The notes under the pieces were generated by a model that had not been told where the DNA came from, searched no databases, and saw nothing but the letters and a program-made list of their open reading frames with translations. The position numbers were made by a program, and so were the translations under genes. Positions 62,406 to 64,000 of a stretch of 64,000 bases of DNA are shown here, piece after piece (within the stretch, counting starts at the first letter, position 1; the number at the start of each line of letters is the position of its first letter). Source of the DNA: Hungatella sp. UBA4396 (GTDB taxonomy: Bacteria > Bacillota > Clostridia > Lachnospirales > Lachnospiraceae); assembly GCA_002389905.1 (NCBI GenBank), contig DGRE01000070.1:3364-67363 (forward strand). Reading direction: 5' to 3'.

Positions 62406-62453
62406 AAAAAAGTCTAGAAATCTCTAGTGTTTATGCGAGATTCTGGACTTTTT
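62406..62453 (+). terminator. Terminator after guaA
   Basis: Arms AAAAAGTCTAGAAATCTC and GAGATTCTGGACTTTTT pair with one bulge and one G-T pair, followed by T-rich sequence. It can act on both strands. Confidence 0.85.
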
Positions 62454-62466
62454 CTTTCTTAATATG

Positions 62467-62510
62467 GCACCCAAATGACACCTTAAATATCAGATGGGTG
62501 CATTTTTTAT
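62467..62510 (+). terminator. Second terminator-like hairpin after guaA
   Basis: GCACCCA and TGGGTGC pair across a 21-base loop and are followed by ATTTTTTATT. It may back up the guaA terminator. Between here and 62640 I see nothing further. Confidence 0.45.
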
Positions 62511-62644
62511 TAAATCATATAACGATAAATCTGAAACTGAAATGTTAAAGCATAATTATTTGAGGTAGTCCGTGTTGCTATTATAAAGCCTCTCCTAAAA
62601 TATGTAGAAAAATGTCTGGCCGTGTGCTAAAATTGAAAAGCAGA

Positions 62645-62755
62645 GATAAAAACACAACGCAAGCTATAGTCTTGCAGAGCTGGTAGGTAGTCCAGCCGCA
62701 CCTTTTAGGTGTAAGTAACCCTCCCTCCTTGGGTCGTCCGTTCTTTGAGCAGTAC
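62645..62755 (+). ncRNA. yjdF-motif leader RNA (riboswitch)
   Basis: The leader contains paired GCTGG/CCAGC and CACC/GGTG elements and the ordered blocks CACAACGCAAGC and GTAAGTAACC. It lies directly before a YjdF gene, where the yjdF-motif RNA is known to occur in Firmicutes. Known yjdF RNAs bind azaaromatic compounds. I infer the class from position plus these blocks, not from a covariance search. Confidence 0.65.
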
Positions 62756-62775
62756 AATATTAAGGAGGCGTTATT

Positions 62776-63192
62776 ATGGAAAAGGTAACGAGTAAATTAA
62801 CCGTATTTTTTCAAGAACCTTTCTGGATAGGCGTTTTTGAACGCATGTCTGAGGGAAGGTTATCAGTTTGCAAAGTTACATTTGGTGTAGAGCCAAAAGA
62901 CTACGAAGTACATGATTTTGTCCTGAAAAATTACTACCGGCTGCGGTTTAGTCCGGAGGTGGTAACTGATGTGAAGGAAGTTGGTCGTAATCCGAAACGG
63001 GTACAGCGGGAGGTCCACAAGCAGGTACAGAATGTTGGTATAGGTACGAAATCGCAACAAGCTTTGAAATTACAGCAGGAGCAGATGAAAACTGAACGAA
63101 AGATTGTGAACCGGGAGCAGCGTGAATCGGAAAAACAGCGGCAATTTGAATTGAAACAACAAAAGAAGAAGGAGAAGCATAGGGGCAGGTAA
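62776..63192 (+). CDS. YjdF family protein
   Basis: This 138-residue protein belongs to the YjdF family. N-terminal VTSKLTVFFQEPFWIGVFER and the central VEPKDYEVHDFVL with RFSPEV are characteristic. The C-terminal third is highly basic and Gln/Lys/Arg-rich (from about residue 95), so nucleic-acid binding is plausible. Function is not established. AGGAGG is seven bases before ATG 62776. A leader RNA lies upstream. Confidence 0.85.
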   Translation: MEKVTSKLTVFFQEPFWIGVFERMSEGRLSVCKVTFGVEPKDYEVHDFVLKNYYRLRFSPEVVTDVKEVGRNPKRVQREVHKQVQNVGIGTKSQQALKLQQEQMKTERKIVNREQRESEKQRQFELKQQKKKEKHRGR

Positions 63193-63220
63193 CCGTCTTT
63201 TATGCATTGTAAAAGTGTGA

Positions 63221-63673
63221 ACCACTTTTCAAGATTCAATTTCTGTAGAAACTTCAGCTCTTTGCTTTGATTGGATAGATGGGCAGATGCAAAGCCTTGA
63301 CAACACTAAATACAAGAAATATTTTGCTCGCCGTACAGCTAAAAGCAATTGGTCTGATAAGAACAAAAAGTTGGCACAATCCCTTATTGAACAAGGAAGA
63401 ATGACCCAACAAGGTATGGAAGCCATTGAAAATGCTAAGAAAAACGGTACATGGGATTTATCTGGACGTGTTAGTATCAGTGATGAACAAATTAAGGCAT
63501 TCAAGCAAGCCATCCAGCAATATGAACCTGCATATACCAATTTATTAGCTATGCCCTTGTCTATACAAAAGACGTATACAGGCTTTTATCTTGACGCAAA
63601 AACCGATAAAACACGCCAAACTCGATTAGAGAAAATCATTGATAGGCTTAATAAGAATTTAAAACCGATGTAA
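63221..63673 (+). pseudogene. 5'-truncated YdeI/OmpD-associated family gene
   Basis: The frame encodes the C-terminal three-quarters of a YdeI-family protein. ALCFDWIDGQMQSLDNTKYK and KSNWSDKNKKLAQSLIEQGR are family signatures. The frame is open only back to a TGA at 63218, with no start codon before Met 63287, which lies inside the conserved WIDGQ motif. So about 50 N-terminal residues are missing. A product starting at 63287 is possible but would lack the conserved N-terminal part. It starts 29 bases after the yjdF gene, which suggests the 5' end was lost in a deletion. Confidence 0.65.
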
Positions 63674-63735
63674 GGGTTATTATTGTATATCCTGCCGTGA
63701 GAGAAAGCACACAAAGAAGAGGAAAGAGAGGCTTT

Positions 63736-64000
63736 ATGGAATTCAAATACGATACTCCGTTGCGTGGGTGCAATATGGAGCAGGAAATTAAAATACAGCC
63801 AACAACGAAAAAAAGCATATTGTTCCGCATTTGGCATTATATCCTGCTTGCCTTGCCGATTACCTTGATCGTCCTATATTACATACTCAATAATAGAAAG
63901 CATACCATGGATTGGGTCTTAACGAACATTTCCCTGCCATATAGTGCTGCGGCAGCGCGGGTCACTTCTTTCGGCCCATTTCAATCCTTTTCTCTGGCAG
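63736..64000 (+). CDS. Membrane protein, N-terminal part (runs off the window)
   Basis: The frame opens at ATG 63736 (GAGAGG upstream) and continues to the window end, giving 88 residues. A hydrophobic helix (about 33-50, ILLALPITLIVLYYIL) is preceded by a basic stretch. After it comes NISLPYSAAAARVTSFGPF, resembling the N-terminal region of DUF3810-type proteins. The family call is tentative. Confidence 0.5.
   Translation, partial: MEFKYDTPLRGCNMEQEIKIQPTTKKSILFRIWHYILLALPITLIVLYYILNNRKHTMDWVLTNISLPYSAAAARVTSFGPFQSFSLA

Noticed and set aside
62395..62520. 3' end of guaA as an integration site of a mobile element
   Set aside because: guaA is a known target for integrative elements, but no integrase or clear direct repeat was found beside it. 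The hairpins here read as terminators.
1..64000. CRISPR arrays, rRNA or tRNA genes
   Set aside because: No regularly spaced direct repeats, rRNA-like blocks or cloverleaf sequences were noticed on reading; tRNAscan and a CRISPR finder could confirm this.

Overview
The window looks like a chromosomal segment from a low-to-moderate GC Firmicute of the Clostridia, most likely a Lachnospiraceae member (Lacrimispora/Clostridium-like). This is inferred from AGGAGG-type ribosome sites, several PTS/GH1 beta-glucoside loci, OmpR and RpiR regulators, many GGDEF/EAL and chemotaxis genes, a LexA-type CGAAC box before uvrA and a yjdF leader RNA. No rRNA, tRNA, CRISPR array or phage module was recognised.

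Region 1 (1-10.3 kb) is carbohydrate uptake plus oxidoreductases. An IS66-family transposase ends 17 bases before a PTS EIIBC - GH1 6-phospho-beta-glucosidase - EIIA operon. An aldo/keto reductase, an RpiR regulator, a carboxymuconolactone-decarboxylase-like protein, a short-chain dehydrogenase and an iron-sulfur protein follow. Region 2 (10.3-28.6 kb) is mixed: a two-component system with a membrane protein and a lipoprotein, a frameshifted CPBP protease, an AI-2E-type transporter, a DODA-type dioxygenase, a double GNAT, an amine oxidase, an XRE membrane regulator, UppP, catalase, a divergent arginase-like/HxlR pair, and an AAA-VWA two-gene module.

Region 3 (28.9-35.2 kb) is a second PTS locus: an HPr paralog, a PRD regulator, EIIB, EIIC, EIIA and a GH1 gene broken by an amber codon, followed by a duplicated GH1 tail and a long hairpin. 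Region 4 (35.4-38.5 kb) holds DUF488, GNAT, and an endonuclease Q-like/endonuclease III repair pair.

Region 5 (38.6-49.9 kb) is a c-di-GMP/chemotaxis island: four GGDEF proteins (two also with EAL) and two methyl-accepting proteins, with a sigma-D-like promoter and a 39-base element present twice. Region 6 (50-62.4 kb) is DNA repair and housekeeping: recQ, an orphan TRAP binding lipoprotein, sbcD-sbcC, LexA-boxed uvrA and guaA. The right edge holds a yjdF RNA and its gene, a 5'-truncated YdeI-family remnant and a membrane protein running off the window.

The most unusual items are the HPr paralog with Arg in place of Ser46, the GH1 pseudogene that also has Gln for its acid/base Glu, the near-identical 39-base promoter element in front of an EAL protein and a chemoreceptor, the EndoQ-Nth pair, and the 25-bp hairpin beside the GH1 remnant.
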